A DNA stretch of 64,000 nt from CAIXTV01 sp964543995 (GCA_964543995.1 CAZJBB010000001.1:13781-77780), one strand, 5' to 3'; counted from the first letter of the stretch, positions 52,637 to 62,029 are shown. The notes: generated by a model from the sequence alone, not told the origin. A program made the numbers and translations.

Positions 52637-53890
52637 TTATCGTAATTTTAAAGTAATGATGGCAATGATAGACAGCATGATACCGACGATTAAAAACCTT
52701 TGTACAATCTTAGCTTCGTGGTAACCCGACTTTTGAAAATGATGATGAATGGGTGACATTTTAAAAATTCTTCTTCCTTCACCGAATCTTTTTTTGGTAT
52801 ATTTAAAATAACCCACTTGCATTACCACAGATAGACTTTCGACAAAAAATACCCCGCAAAAAATCGGAATCATTAATTCTTTCCTGATGATGATTGCAAA
52901 AACAGCAATGATTCCACCAATGGCTAAACTTCCGGTATCGCCCATGAATACCTGAGCAGGGTAGGAGTTGTACCATAAAAACCCAATACAGGCACCCACA
53001 AATGCTCCGATAAAAACAACTAATTCTTCAACATTTGGAATATATATGATATTCAGATAGTTAGCGAATATGGTATTACTGGAAACGTATGCCAAAATGC
53101 CTAGGGTAACTCCGATTATGGCCGAGGAACCGGTCGCAAGACCATCCAAGCCATCGGTTAAATTGGCCCCATTGGAAACGGAGGTGATGATTAATATGAT
53201 GATGGGAATAAAAATCAAAAATGCCCAACTTTTGTAACCATCACCCAACCAGCTTAATAAACTTGAATAATCAAACTCATTGTTTTTCAAAAATGGGATG
53301 GTGGTTTTGGTGGATTTGTAAGATTCCTTTGAAAAAATTTGAGGTGCATCTTTATAGTTTTCAACCTTAAATAGATGTTGAGAATTTATATAATCAGGAC
53401 TGGCAACTTTTTCTTTAATAACCACTGAATCATTGAAATACAAAACCAATCCTACTACAAGACCCAAAATGATTTGCCCTAAGACTTTAAATTTCCCTGC
53501 TAAACCCCTTTTATCCTTTTTAAAAACCTTAATATAATCATCTAAAAACCCTATGGCACCCAACCATATGGTCGTAAACAGCATGAGTAGAATGTATATG
53601 TTATTGAGTTTGGCAAAAAGTAAAGTTGGCACAAAGATGGCAGCCAGAATGATAATCCCACCCATGGTTGGTGTCCCTTGCTTGGCGATTTGGCCTTCCA
53701 ATCCAAGGTTTCGAATAATTTCACCCACTTGTTTTTTCTGTAGGAGCTGAATTATCCATTTACCAATAATAAGAGAAATGATTAAAGAAGTTATCACGGC
53801 CATGGCTCCACGGAAAGAAATATATTGAAAAACCCTTGCTCCCGGGAAGTGGAAACTTTTATCTAAGAAATCAAAAAGATAATATAGCAT
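52637..53890 (-). CDS. mraY: Phospho-N-acetylmuramoyl-pentapeptide-transferase
   Basis: A 417-residue polytopic enzyme. GTPTMGGIIIL, the catalytic LDDYIKV, NLTDGLDGLATG, FMGDTGSLAIGG and PIHHHFQKSG match MraY; an insertion of about 70 residues after the fifth helix (about 160-230), with many Lys, is typical of Bacteroidota MraY. It makes lipid I from UDP-MurNAc-pentapeptide and undecaprenyl phosphate. Confidence 0.95.
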   Translation of the reverse strand: MLYYLFDFLDKSFHFPGARVFQYISFRGAMAVITSLIISLIIGKWIIQLLQKKQVGEIIRNLGLEGQIAKQGTPTMGGIIILAAIFVPTLLFAKLNNIYILLMLFTTIWLGAIGFLDDYIKVFKKDKRGLAGKFKVLGQIILGLVVGLVLYFNDSVVIKEKVASPDYINSQHLFKVENYKDAPQIFSKESYKSTKTTIPFLKNNEFDYSSLLSWLGDGYKSWAFLIFIPIIILIITSVSNGANLTDGLDGLATGSSAIIGVTLGILAYVSSNTIFANYLNIIYIPNVEELVVFIGAFVGACIGFLWYNSYPAQVFMGDTGSLAIGGIIAVFAIIIRKELMIPIFCGVFFVESLSVVMQVGYFKYTKKRFGEGRRIFKMSPIHHHFQKSGYHEAKIVQRFLIVGIMLSIIAIITLKLR

Positions 53891-53902
53891 ATTTCACCTT
53901 GA

Positions 53903-55357
53903 TTAGTTGGTTAATAGAATTTCATTTATAATTTGTTTATCATCAAATGGGTGTTTCACTCCTTGTATCTCTTGATATTTCTCATGACCTTTTCCGGCAA
54001 CCAAAACGATATCCCCTTTTTTAGCCAGCATAAATGCGGTTTTTATGGCCTCTTTTCGGTTGACGATGCTCAATAGGTTTTTCCCATTTCCTTCTGAGAT
54101 GCCTTCTTGCATTTCCTTAATAATTTGCTCCGGGTCTTCGGATCTGGGATTATCTGAGGTCAGAATAAGAAAATCGCTCAATGAAGCACTGATGGATGCC
54201 ATTAAAGGACGCTTTGTACGATCTCTATCCCCACCTGCCCCAATGACAGTGATGATTTTCTCTTCTTTTTTGCAAAGACTGCGAATGGTTGACAGCACGT
54301 TTTTAATTGCATCCGGTGTATGGGCATAATCTACCACAGCCCTTACTCCACTCATTGAGTTTATTACGTCAAAGCGACCTTCAGCCGGAAGTAAATTGCT
54401 CATTTCTTGAAGTATGCTTCCGGAAACCACATTTAAAGCTGAAATGGTTGAAAAAATGGCAAGTAAGTTATACGCATTGAATTTACCCGCCAAGCGAAAC
54501 CAAGATTCAATACCATTGATGCTCATAAGCATGCCATCCATTCGATTCTCAATGATTTTTCCTTTAAAATCAGAAACATGCTGCAAAGAATAAGTCAACT
54601 TTTTTGCCTTGGTGTTTTGAAGCATCACTTTCCCATTGGGATCATCAACATTAGTTATGGCAAATGAGCTCTCAGTAAGACCATCAAAAAACATTTTCTT
54701 TGCTTTTATATATTCATCAAAAGTTTTATGATAATCGAGGTGGTCATGGGTAATGTTGGTGAAAATGCCTCCCCTGAATTCCAAGCCTGCAATTCTTTGC
54801 TGAACCACAGCATGGGAACTCACTTCCATAAAACAGTAATCGCATCCTGCTTTTACCATATTAGCGAGTAGCTCGTTCAATTTCACTGCATCCGGTGTGG
54901 TATGAGTGGAGGGGATTACTTCATCGTCTATTATATTTTGTATGGTGGAAATTAAACCACAACTGTATCCTAAGGCTTTAAACAATCTATATAAAAGAGT
55001 AGCAATGGTGGTTTTTCCATTGGTTCCGGTTACACCAATCAACTTCAAATGACCGGATGGGTTGCCGTAAAAGTTTGAAGAAATGCAAGCAAGTGCGTTT
55101 GCAGCATCTTTTACTTTTACGAAACTTACGGTAGGATCATCTATATGTATGTCCTCCTGATAGACAATAACCGAAGCCCCATTTTTTATGGCTTGAGGAA
55201 TATAATCATGTCCGTTTACCAGGGTTCCAATAGTAGCCACAAAAAGAGCATCTTTTTTTGCAAAACGGGAATCAAATACAATTCCTGAAACTTCAATTTC
55301 TGTAGTCCCTTGAATAGATTCAACCTGAATATTTTGTAGTAAATTCCTTAGTTTCAT
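53903..55357 (-). CDS. murE: UDP-MurNAc-tripeptide synthetase (meso-diaminopimelate adding)
   Basis: A 484-residue Mur ligase. P-loop GVTGTNGKTTIATL, EVSSHAVVQQRI and the substrate motif DNPR at 402-405 are present; DNPR marks enzymes that add meso-diaminopimelate rather than lysine, so the peptidoglycan is of the DAP type. The start abuts the stop of ftsI (1 bp gap). Confidence 0.95.
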   Translation of the reverse strand: MKLRNLLQNIQVESIQGTTEIEVSGIVFDSRFAKKDALFVATIGTLVNGHDYIPQAIKNGASVIVYQEDIHIDDPTVSFVKVKDAANALACISSNFYGNPSGHLKLIGVTGTNGKTTIATLLYRLFKALGYSCGLISTIQNIIDDEVIPSTHTTPDAVKLNELLANMVKAGCDYCFMEVSSHAVVQQRIAGLEFRGGIFTNITHDHLDYHKTFDEYIKAKKMFFDGLTESSFAITNVDDPNGKVMLQNTKAKKLTYSLQHVSDFKGKIIENRMDGMLMSINGIESWFRLAGKFNAYNLLAIFSTISALNVVSGSILQEMSNLLPAEGRFDVINSMSGVRAVVDYAHTPDAIKNVLSTIRSLCKKEEKIITVIGAGGDRDRTKRPLMASISASLSDFLILTSDNPRSEDPEQIIKEMQEGISEGNGKNLLSIVNRKEAIKTAFMLAKKGDIVLVAGKGHEKYQEIQGVKHPFDDKQIINEILLTN

Positions 55358-55358
55358 C

Positions 55359-57494
55359 TTATTGCGTTAAAATGAGTTTAACTTCCATTTTACCGGGCAC
55401 CAGCTCTTGTTTGCTTATAAGTCCCTTCCCCGAAATCACAACACTGTAACCTTGTCTTTCTAAAATATACACTGCATCTTTAAGCGACATGCCGATTACA
55501 TTTGCCATTTCTCCTTTTTTCAGCTTTTTCTCCGTCATTTTTACAGTGTTGTCATTGACGGAAACATTTACCCAATCGCATTCACTTTCAGGTCCTTGGT
55601 ATGAAATATTCAGTTTTGATAATATGGTGCTGATATCTTTTTTATTTCCATTTTTTATAAAAGGAATTTTACTGATGGTAGTGTCAATTTGCGCTGTTTG
55701 AAGGATTTCGAGGTGAGACGCATATACTTTATCGGCAATTTCTTTGAAAACCGGAGCAGATATTTGACTGCCATAATATTCTCCGCAAGTGGGTCGATTG
55801 ATAATCACAATGCAAGAATACAGCGGATAATCTGCCGGAAAGTAGCCGGCAAAAGAGGCATTATAATATTTTCCATAGCCTTTTTTCCCTTCCGAAATAC
55901 GAGCAGTTCCGGTTTTTCCGGCCATCTTAAAGACCGATTTATTGATGTTTTTTGCGGTTCCATGCTCAACAACCCCTTCCAACATTTTCTTTGCTTTATT
56001 GATCGTAGCTTGAGAAAAAACAGATTGTGCTAAAATCACCGGTTCCATTTTTTGCACTATACCACCACTTTGCCGGATTTCTTGAACAAACAAAGGCCTC
56101 AGCATAGTACCATTATTGGCTACCATATTATAAATAGATAATATTTGCAAAGGGGTAATTTGAATACCGTATCCAATGGACATCCAAGGCAAAGAAGTTA
56201 CACTTGACCAATGGGTACTTTTAGGGGTGATAATTTGAGGTACGCCCTCTCCTGCCAATTCCAAATTGAGCGGCACATCGATTTTCATTTTGCTTAACAT
56301 TTCGATGTAGTCCCAAGGGTTTGCAGAGTAGGCTTTATTAATAATGGATGAAACTCCAACATTTGAAGATAACTCAAATACTTCCTGTACCGTCAATTGC
56401 GATTTTGGTGGTGCATGGGAATCACGCATGGTGTCTTTTCCGAACGTTTTTATTCCATTTCCAACAAAAACCAAATCATTTAAATCCACTTTTCCATCTT
56501 GAAGCGCAGCCAGTAAAGAAGGCAACTTAAACGTAGAACCGGGTTCCAAGCGTTCTGCTAAGGCATAGTTATATGATTCATAATAACTGCTGTCCGAAGG
56601 GTTTAATCGCAAATTTGCAATCGCTCTAACATAACCGGTTTTCACTTCCATTAATACTGCACAACCTTGGAAAGCATGATTTATTTTAAGCTGCTTCATT
56701 AATGCATTTTGGGCAACATCCTGAATTTTCGGATCAATGGTAGAAACAATGTCATCCCCATTTTTGGGTTCAATTTCATTGTCGTTATTCACCGGCATCC
56801 AAACATTATTGGCAATTTTTTGCATCAACCGCTTTCCGCTAACCCCGGTAAGATGTTCATCATAGGCCCCTTCCAAGCCCACATAAATGGAGGTGTCAAA
56901 TTTTTGCTTAACCCCATCCAGCATTCTCTCTCCCTGAAAAGTCCTTTGATAACCAATGGTTCTACCGGCCAATGGGTAAAAGGGCATTTGGCGTTTATAC
57001 CTGGGAATAATGATAAAACCGCCTTTATACTTCCCCATTTTAAATAAAGGAAAGGTTTTTAATTTATTTACCTCAGCATAACTGATCCCTCTTTTCAAAA
57101 TATAGTAGCGGTTTTCCTTCCTGAATTCACCTCTCAATTCCTTTTTATAATCTAATGCCGATTTATCTTTGAAAAGACCGGATAAACATAAGCTCAAAGA
57201 ATCCAAATGCTTGTAAAAAGTGTCGGTTGGAATCACTGCATCACTCAAATCCAATCGAACATCAAAAATGGGAACCGAAGTAGCCAATAAACTTCCATCA
57301 CAGGCCAAAATGTTTCCTCTGCTGGCATCAATATTAAAATACCTGAGGGTTAACTCATTGGAACGCTTTCTTAGCGTTTCGCCCTCCCCAAGTTGAATGT
57401 ACAATATTTTACCTATGATGATAAGCGCAAATAGCACACTAAAAAAGTAAACCAAATAGAGCCTTCGTAATATGTCTTTTCGTATTTCGCTCAT
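55359..57494 (-). CDS. ftsI: Septal penicillin-binding protein (FtsI/PBP2) with PASTA domain
   Basis: A 711-residue class B PBP. One membrane helix (about 12-33), a pedestal domain and a transpeptidase domain with the nucleophile Ser320-Thr-Phe-Lys323, Ser376-Ser-Asn378 and Lys527-Thr-Gly-Thr530. The last 60 residues are a PASTA-like domain (VIGMSLKDAVYILERQGYSV). It cross-links septal peptidoglycan as partner of FtsW. It overlaps ftsL by 4 bp. Confidence 0.93.
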   Translation of the reverse strand: MSEIRKDILRRLYLVYFFSVLFALIIIGKILYIQLGEGETLRKRSNELTLRYFNIDASRGNILACDGSLLATSVPIFDVRLDLSDAVIPTDTFYKHLDSLSLCLSGLFKDKSALDYKKELRGEFRKENRYYILKRGISYAEVNKLKTFPLFKMGKYKGGFIIIPRYKRQMPFYPLAGRTIGYQRTFQGERMLDGVKQKFDTSIYVGLEGAYDEHLTGVSGKRLMQKIANNVWMPVNNDNEIEPKNGDDIVSTIDPKIQDVAQNALMKQLKINHAFQGCAVLMEVKTGYVRAIANLRLNPSDSSYYESYNYALAERLEPGSTFKLPSLLAALQDGKVDLNDLVFVGNGIKTFGKDTMRDSHAPPKSQLTVQEVFELSSNVGVSSIINKAYSANPWDYIEMLSKMKIDVPLNLELAGEGVPQIITPKSTHWSSVTSLPWMSIGYGIQITPLQILSIYNMVANNGTMLRPLFVQEIRQSGGIVQKMEPVILAQSVFSQATINKAKKMLEGVVEHGTAKNINKSVFKMAGKTGTARISEGKKGYGKYYNASFAGYFPADYPLYSCIVIINRPTCGEYYGSQISAPVFKEIADKVYASHLEILQTAQIDTTISKIPFIKNGNKKDISTILSKLNISYQGPESECDWVNVSVNDNTVKMTEKKLKKGEMANVIGMSLKDAVYILERQGYSVVISGKGLISKQELVPGKMEVKLILTQ

Positions 57495-57877
57495 TTTTTA
57501 GAATAATCAGTGCTGTCGATATTTATTTTTCTTGGTGGATTCACGGATTCTTTAATTCCGGTACCTTCAAGTTTTCTTACAATTTCCGATTGCTTAGTAT
57601 GGTTAATGAGTTCCGATTTCGCTGAAATGTATTCGAATCGAATTTCCTTTAACTCATTTCTTGCCTTATTAATCTCTCTAATATGACGGTAGGCAAAATA
57701 GGTATTCCCAATATATAAAAGGGTTAAAAGCGCAATAAACAAGATAAAGGGAATGGCATTCACCATCCCATTTTGAATAAGAATTTTTCCGTTGATAATG
57801 CTGCGAAGCAATTCAAGAAAACGCTTCAAAAAGCCAGTTTTTTTTACCGAAGTTTTCGTGCTCTCGTTCATAATCAC
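57491..57877 (-). CDS. ftsL: FtsL-like divisome protein
   Basis: A 128-residue bitopic protein: basic cytoplasmic N-terminus, one transmembrane helix (about 42-62), then a short coiled-coil stretch (IREINKARNELKEIRFEYISAKSEL, from about 70). Sequence similarity to FtsL is always weak, so the call relies on topology and on its place between rsmH and ftsI, with 4-bp overlaps on both sides. Confidence 0.8.
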   Translation of the reverse strand: MIMNESTKTSVKKTGFLKRFLELLRSIINGKILIQNGMVNAIPFILFIALLTLLYIGNTYFAYRHIREINKARNELKEIRFEYISAKSELINHTKQSEIVRKLEGTGIKESVNPPRKINIDSTDYSKK

Positions 57878-58767
57878 TTCAATTCTGCTATTCTAAGTTT
57901 AGCACTTCTTGCCCTTCCATTTTCGTTGATTTCATTTTCGCTTGGAATGATTGGTTTTCTGTTAATGGCATTAAAAACCGAATTCACATTTCCATAAAAG
58001 TCTTTGTCAATTTCACCTTTCAGGTTGCCACTTCTAATCAGATTCTTCACCAAACGATCTTCAAGAGAATGATATGAAATGACCACGAGTCTTCCCTGGG
58101 GTTTTAATAAAAAAGGCACTTGTTCTAAAAAGGAGGATAAGTCTTCCAACTCGTTATTCACTTCAATTCTTATGGCTTGCATCACCCGAGCCATAAATTT
58201 GTTTTCACGATTTCTTTCGGCAAAGGGTTTTACTATTTCAAAAAGTTCGCCGGTGGTGTCTATGTTTTTTTCTTCCCTCTTACTAATAATTTTTGCCACT
58301 AAGCGTCGGGCATCATTTATTTCGCCGTATTCTTTGAAAATCCGAACCAAGGGTTGTTCTTCATAAAAGTTGATGACATTCCAGGCACTCGTTTCATCTG
58401 ATTGTGTCATCCGGCTATCCAATCGGGTATCGAATCTAGACGAAAAGCCTCTATAATCGGTATCAAACTGGTGAAAAGAAACCCCTAAGTCGGCCAGTAT
58501 CCCATCCACCGGAAATGCATTAAAAAATTTCAAAAAGGAAGTGATGTGCTTATAGTTGGCATGAATCAGCTGAAATCTCTCATCTTGAATTGCGTTTACC
58601 AAAGCTTCTTCGTCTCTATCGAATGCAATTAACCTACCCTTTTGTAAACAATTGAGAATTGCTTTGGAGTGACCCCCGCCTCCAAATGTAACGTCCACAT
58701 AGATTCCATTGGGATTAATTGCTAATCCTTCAATACATTCGTGTAAGAGGGCTGGATTATGGTACAT
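57874..58767 (-). CDS. rsmH: 16S rRNA (cytosine1402-N4)-methyltransferase
   Basis: A 297-residue MraW/RsmH. YVDVTFGGGGHSKAIL is the SAM-binding block, FDRDEEAL follows, then DLGVSFHQFDTDYRGFS, MQAIRIEVNNEL and ISYHSLEDRLVK. It methylates C1402 in the ribosomal P site. It starts 3 bp after mraZ and overlaps ftsL by 4 bp. Confidence 0.95.
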   Translation of the reverse strand: MYHNPALLHECIEGLAINPNGIYVDVTFGGGGHSKAILNCLQKGRLIAFDRDEEALVNAIQDERFQLIHANYKHITSFLKFFNAFPVDGILADLGVSFHQFDTDYRGFSSRFDTRLDSRMTQSDETSAWNVINFYEEQPLVRIFKEYGEINDARRLVAKIISKREEKNIDTTGELFEIVKPFAERNRENKFMARVMQAIRIEVNNELEDLSSFLEQVPFLLKPQGRLVVISYHSLEDRLVKNLIRSGNLKGEIDKDFYGNVNSVFNAINRKPIIPSENEINENGRARSAKLRIAELK

Positions 58768-58770
58768 GCG

Positions 58771-59235
58771 TTAAAAATTTTCTTCAGTCGAAATTTGGCC
58801 CAATCTTTCTTCTGCTAAAGACCTGACATCTATAGGGGTATTATCAATAATTTCTCCGTACGATGCCTTGTTCCAAATTTCAATGATGTTGATAGTTCCG
58901 ACTAAAATGATATCCTTGGAAATGTTTTTGTTCTTTTTCATATCCATGGGGATCAACATTCTTCCATTGTTGTCGAGTTCTACCTTCATCCCTGACGAAA
59001 ATTTTTTAATGAGAATTCTATCTTTGGTATTGTATGGATTCAGTTTTGACAACTTTTTGATTTCTTTTTCCCATTCAGCAATCGGAAACAACTCTAAACA
59101 GGGATCGAAAATGCTCTCTCTAATAACAAATCCCTCATCAATTGAAGAGGCCATTTGCTTTTTTAAATGCGTAGGAAACAATAGACGCCCATTTGCATCT
59201 ACTTTACAATCGTATTTTCCTGTTAGAGAGTTCAT
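58771..59235 (-). CDS. mraZ: Transcriptional regulator MraZ
   Basis: A 154-residue protein of two tandem SpoVT/AbrB-like repeats. The first begins GKYDCKVDANGRLLFP, the second reads SSGMKVELDNNGRMLIPMDMK; each carries the D-x-x-G-R motif that contacts DNA. MraZ binds repeats in its own promoter and represses the dcw cluster. Matching repeats are visible just upstream (59275-59320). First gene of the cluster. Confidence 0.93.
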   Translation of the reverse strand: MNSLTGKYDCKVDANGRLLFPTHLKKQMASSIDEGFVIRESIFDPCLELFPIAEWEKEIKKLSKLNPYNTKDRILIKKFSSGMKVELDNNGRMLIPMDMKKNKNISKDIILVGTINIIEIWNKASYGEIIDNTPIDVRSLAEERLGQISTEENF

Positions 59236-59258
59236 TTACATTTATTTCTTAACGCGTT

Positions 59259-59266
59259 CAAATTTA
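59259..59266 (-). promoter_or_regulatory. mraZ: -7 promoter element of the dcw cluster
   Basis: TAAATTTG on the minus strand matches TAnnTTTG, 24 bp upstream of the mraZ start. The MraZ box begins 9 bp further upstream. Confidence 0.5.
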
Positions 59267-59274
59267 TTAAAAAA

Positions 59275-59320
59275 AACCATTAAATACCATTTTGTTGATA
59301 ATTTTTCCCATTTTTTCCCA
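59275..59320 (-). promoter_or_regulatory. mraZ: MraZ box (TGGG-type repeats)
   Basis: Read on the minus strand there are two exact TGGGA repeats (59316-59320 and 59306-59310), spaced 10 bp start to start, and two weaker ones, TGGTA (59285-59289) and TGGTT (59275-59279), also 10 bp apart. MraZ is known to bind TGGGN direct repeats with 5-bp spacers. The array covers the -33 region of the mraZ promoter. Confidence 0.65.
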
Positions 59321-59507
59321 TTTACATCTTTTATACTTCCATATTTGCAAAAGGTTACAAAAAATATCAATTTTGTTATTTGTTGATTTTCAGTTATATA
59401 GATGAACTATTAAAATTACTTCAGCAAATCTTGAAAAATATCTTATTATTGCAAAGTACTCAGGGGTTCGATTTAAGCTTTAGCAAAAACAGCAAAACAA
59501 GGCTCAA

Positions 59508-59524
59508 AAAAGGATAATCCTTTT
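59508..59524. promoter_or_regulatory. 17-bp palindrome upstream of the acyltransferase pair
   Basis: AAAAGGATAATCCTTTT is a perfect inverted repeat about one base. It lies about 80 bp upstream of the -7 element at 59605. Regulator unknown. Confidence 0.3.
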
Positions 59525-59604
59525 GGATAGTTGCTTGGATCAACCTCCTTAGGTTATTTTCTCATTAACTTTTCGGTAATATTGAAGATGATGTAAAACT
59601 TTGT

Positions 59605-59612
59605 TATATTTG
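59605..59612 (+). promoter_or_regulatory. Putative -7 promoter element for the acyltransferase pair
   Basis: TATATTTG matches TAnnTTTG, 16 bp before the start at 59629. Confidence 0.45.
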
Positions 59613-59628
59613 TATTAGAATTGAGTTT

Positions 59629-60474
59629 ATGAGTTCAAAAGAAAATGAGTACAAAGCGTTAATTAATGTCAGTGGGATTTTAAGCTCCAAGCTTCCCGTT
59701 TTTTATCATTTAATCCCCCGATTTATATCTACTTACCTAAAAAAAATACTTCATGAAAAAGACATCAATGATGCCTTATTTAGGAATAAAAATTTAACAG
59801 GAATTGATTTTGTAAATGCCATTTTACTCGAATTTGGAGCAATAATTACCGTTGAGGGGCTCGAAAATATTGAAAATGATAAAAGGTATATTATTGTTTC
59901 TAATCACCCCCTTGGAGGGCTGGATGGGCTGGCTCTTATGAGTGTAATTGCAAAAACCCGTCAAGATTTGGCATTCCCCGTAAACGACTTTTTAATGAAC
60001 CTTCCCAATTTGAAAGACTTATTTATACCCATAAACAAGGTTGGGAAAAACAATGCCGAAACCTCTGATTTACTGAATAAAACCTTTGCATCCAATAAAA
60101 TGGTACTGTACTTTCCGGCGGGCTTGGTATCACGAAAACACAAAAACGGAGAAATCTCTGATCTGGAGTGGAAAAAAACATTCGTAAATAAAGCCATTCA
60201 ATACCAAAGAGATGTCATCCCTGTGCATATTGAAGGAAGGAATTCCTCCTTCTTTTACCGATTGGCTAATTTTAGAAAAAAATTAGGCATAAAATTCAAT
60301 ATTGAGATGTTATACTTGGTGGATGAAATGTATAAGCAAAAAAACAAAAAAATCCAGATCACTATTGGTAAACCAATTCCTTACACTTCTTTTACTCAAG
60401 CGTGTAAACCGGCGGTTTGGGCTAATAAAATAAAAGAAACGGTATATAACTTACCTAAAACAAAAACTTTATAG
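59629..60474 (+). CDS. Lysophospholipid-type O-acyltransferase (GlsA/OlsA-like)
   Basis: A 281-residue PlsC-like acyltransferase. The catalytic block is SNHPLGGLDG (His93, Asp99), with five rather than four residues between His and Asp. YFPAGLVSRK takes the place of the FPEG block, and VIPVHIEGRNSSFFYRL follows. The gene is 2 bp before a GNAT-type N-acyltransferase gene. In Bacteroides such a pair (glsB/glsA) makes N-acyl, O-acyl glycine lipids, and in other bacteria olsB/olsA make ornithine lipids. This enzyme would add the second, ester-linked acyl chain. Which amino acid is used is not readable. Confidence 0.78.
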   Translation: MSSKENEYKALINVSGILSSKLPVFYHLIPRFISTYLKKILHEKDINDALFRNKNLTGIDFVNAILLEFGAIITVEGLENIENDKRYIIVSNHPLGGLDGLALMSVIAKTRQDLAFPVNDFLMNLPNLKDLFIPINKVGKNNAETSDLLNKTFASNKMVLYFPAGLVSRKHKNGEISDLEWKKTFVNKAIQYQRDVIPVHIEGRNSSFFYRLANFRKKLGIKFNIEMLYLVDEMYKQKNKKIQITIGKPIPYTSFTQACKPAVWANKIKETVYNLPKTKTL

Positions 60475-60476
60475 AA

Positions 60477-61394
60477 ATGGAAGCATTGATTTCGCCTGTA
60501 AAAAGAGAATTATTAGAAGACGAACTTACCCATGAAAAGTTTATCAGGAAAACCCGAAATGGGAACAACTTGATTTATATTTTTGATTATTTTAATTCTC
60601 CAAACCTCATAACAGAGTTAGGGCGATTAAGAGAATTGACCTTTAGAGATGCAGGTGGCGGCACAGGAAAGAAGGTGGACATTGACCATTACGACACCAA
60701 TTCCCCTGCCTTCAAACAATTGATAGTATGGAATCCAAACGACAAGGAAATTGTGGGTGGTTATCGTTTTATTCATGGTAAAGAGTTAAAGAGAGATGAA
60801 ACAGGAGAGGTCAAAACCCCAACCTCAGAATTATTTAAGTTTTCCGATCAATTTATTGACGAATATTTACCCTTGGGAGTTGAATTAGGACGCTCTTTTG
60901 TGCAACCCCAATACCAACCTCAAAATAACATTCGAAGGGGCATGTATTCGTTGGATAATATTTGGGATGGACTGGGAGCCATCTTGGTTGAAAATCCGGA
61001 CGTCCAGTACTTTTTTGGAAAAATGACTATGTTTAAGCATTATAATAGTTTTGCACGGGATATCATTTTATTTTTCTTACAAAAACACTTCCCCGATCCC
61101 GACAAGCTTCTTACTCCGGAAGACCCCGTTCAATTAAAAACTGAAAGGGCAATCCTTGAGTTTATGTTTAATGGAAAGAGTTATGATGAAGATTATAAAA
61201 TATTGGTTCAAAAAATCAGGAGTATGGGCGAAAACATCCCCCCCTTGGTCAATATTTACATGAATTTGTCAGGCACCATGAAAACCTTTGGCACTACCAT
61301 TAATCATCATTTCGGAGAAGTAGAAGAAACCGGAATCATGATCAAAGTTAGCGATATTTATCAGGAGAAAAAGGACCGTCATTTATCATATTAA
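60477..61394 (+). CDS. GNAT-type N-acyltransferase (GlsB/OlsB-like)
   Basis: A 305-residue protein of the Acetyltransf_5 / OlsB group: LRELTFRDAGGGTGKKVDIDHYD, VGGYRFIHG, ELGRSFVQPQYQ and an SLDNIWDGLGAIL helix. It would attach a 3-hydroxy-acyl group to the amine of glycine or ornithine, the first step of aminolipid synthesis. It forms a two-gene unit with the O-acyltransferase (2 bp apart). A general haemolysin label used for the family is misleading. Confidence 0.78.
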   Translation: MEALISPVKRELLEDELTHEKFIRKTRNGNNLIYIFDYFNSPNLITELGRLRELTFRDAGGGTGKKVDIDHYDTNSPAFKQLIVWNPNDKEIVGGYRFIHGKELKRDETGEVKTPTSELFKFSDQFIDEYLPLGVELGRSFVQPQYQPQNNIRRGMYSLDNIWDGLGAILVENPDVQYFFGKMTMFKHYNSFARDIILFFLQKHFPDPDKLLTPEDPVQLKTERAILEFMFNGKSYDEDYKILVQKIRSMGENIPPLVNIYMNLSGTMKTFGTTINHHFGEVEETGIMIKVSDIYQEKKDRHLSY

Positions 61395-61403
61395 TCCCCT
61401 ATT

Positions 61404-61988
61404 TTGAAAAGCGAATTTATAATAAGCTGTAGCGATCCTAAAAAGTTCCCAGTACACAATTACCAAGAGTATGCATTTGTAGGTCGTTCGAATGTCGGAA
61501 AGTCATCTCTTATTAATTCAATATGCCTTAGGAAGAACTTGGCTAAAACATCCTCTACCCCTGGGAAAACCCAGCTGGTCAATTTTTTTCAAATCAATGA
61601 AAGATGGATGCTTGTTGATTTACCGGGAATTGGATATGCCAGAATTTCGAAAAAAACACGAGCACGCTGGGAAAGTATTATTTCTCAGTATATCCTTAAA
61701 AGAGAATATCTTACCAATGTTTTTATGCTGATTGATATACGGTTAAAACCTCAACCAATTGATATCGAATTTATTAACTGGATGGGGGAAAATGGGATTC
61801 CTTTTTCACTCGTTTTCACCAAGTGCGATAAGGTATCGGAAACTTTATTGGTGAAAAACATTGAAGCATATAAAAATTTCCTACATCAATGGTGGGTAGA
61901 ATTGCCTGAATTATTTATTACTTCGGCTGAAACCAAAAGAGGCAGAGAAGAATTGTTGGCTTTTATTGAAAAAACAAATAAAGGATAA
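61404..61988 (+). CDS. engB: Ribosome-assembly GTPase EngB/YihA
   Basis: A 194-residue GTPase of TrmE-Era type. G1 is GRSNVGKSSL (27-36), G2 includes STPGKTQ, G3 is DLPGIGYA, G4 is TKCDK and G5 TSAE. It acts in 50S subunit assembly. The start appears to be TTG at 61404, since no ATG occurs before the conserved N-terminal strand. It follows the acyltransferase pair by 9 bp and is followed by a hairpin terminator. Confidence 0.92.
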   Translation: MKSEFIISCSDPKKFPVHNYQEYAFVGRSNVGKSSLINSICLRKNLAKTSSTPGKTQLVNFFQINERWMLVDLPGIGYARISKKTRARWESIISQYILKREYLTNVFMLIDIRLKPQPIDIEFINWMGENGIPFSLVFTKCDKVSETLLVKNIEAYKNFLHQWWVELPELFITSAETKRGREELLAFIEKTNKG

Positions 61989-62029
61989 AAGACAATTAAA
62001 ACTTAGTAGGATGCTAAGCCGTCTTTTTT
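61987..62029 (+). terminator. engB: Possible intrinsic terminator after engB
   Basis: AAAAGAC at 61987 pairs with GTCTTTT starting at 62021, enclosing a second stem CTTAG/CTAAG (62002-62018), and ends in a T-run. It lies directly at the engB stop. The outer stem is AT-rich and interrupted, so strength is uncertain. Confidence 0.45.

Larger units (their letters stand above)
59236..59628. other. 393-bp divergent control region between mraZ and the lipid acyltransferase gene
   Basis: It holds the mraZ promoter and MraZ box on one side (59259-59320), a 17-bp palindrome (59508-59524) and a -7 element for the rightward gene (59605-59612). No gene is seen. Confidence 0.65.

Noticed and set aside
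43327..59235. Missing murF and ddl as a deletion in the dcw cluster
   Set aside because: Gene spacing is tight and continuous with no remnants, and these genes are usually located elsewhere in Bacteroidota.
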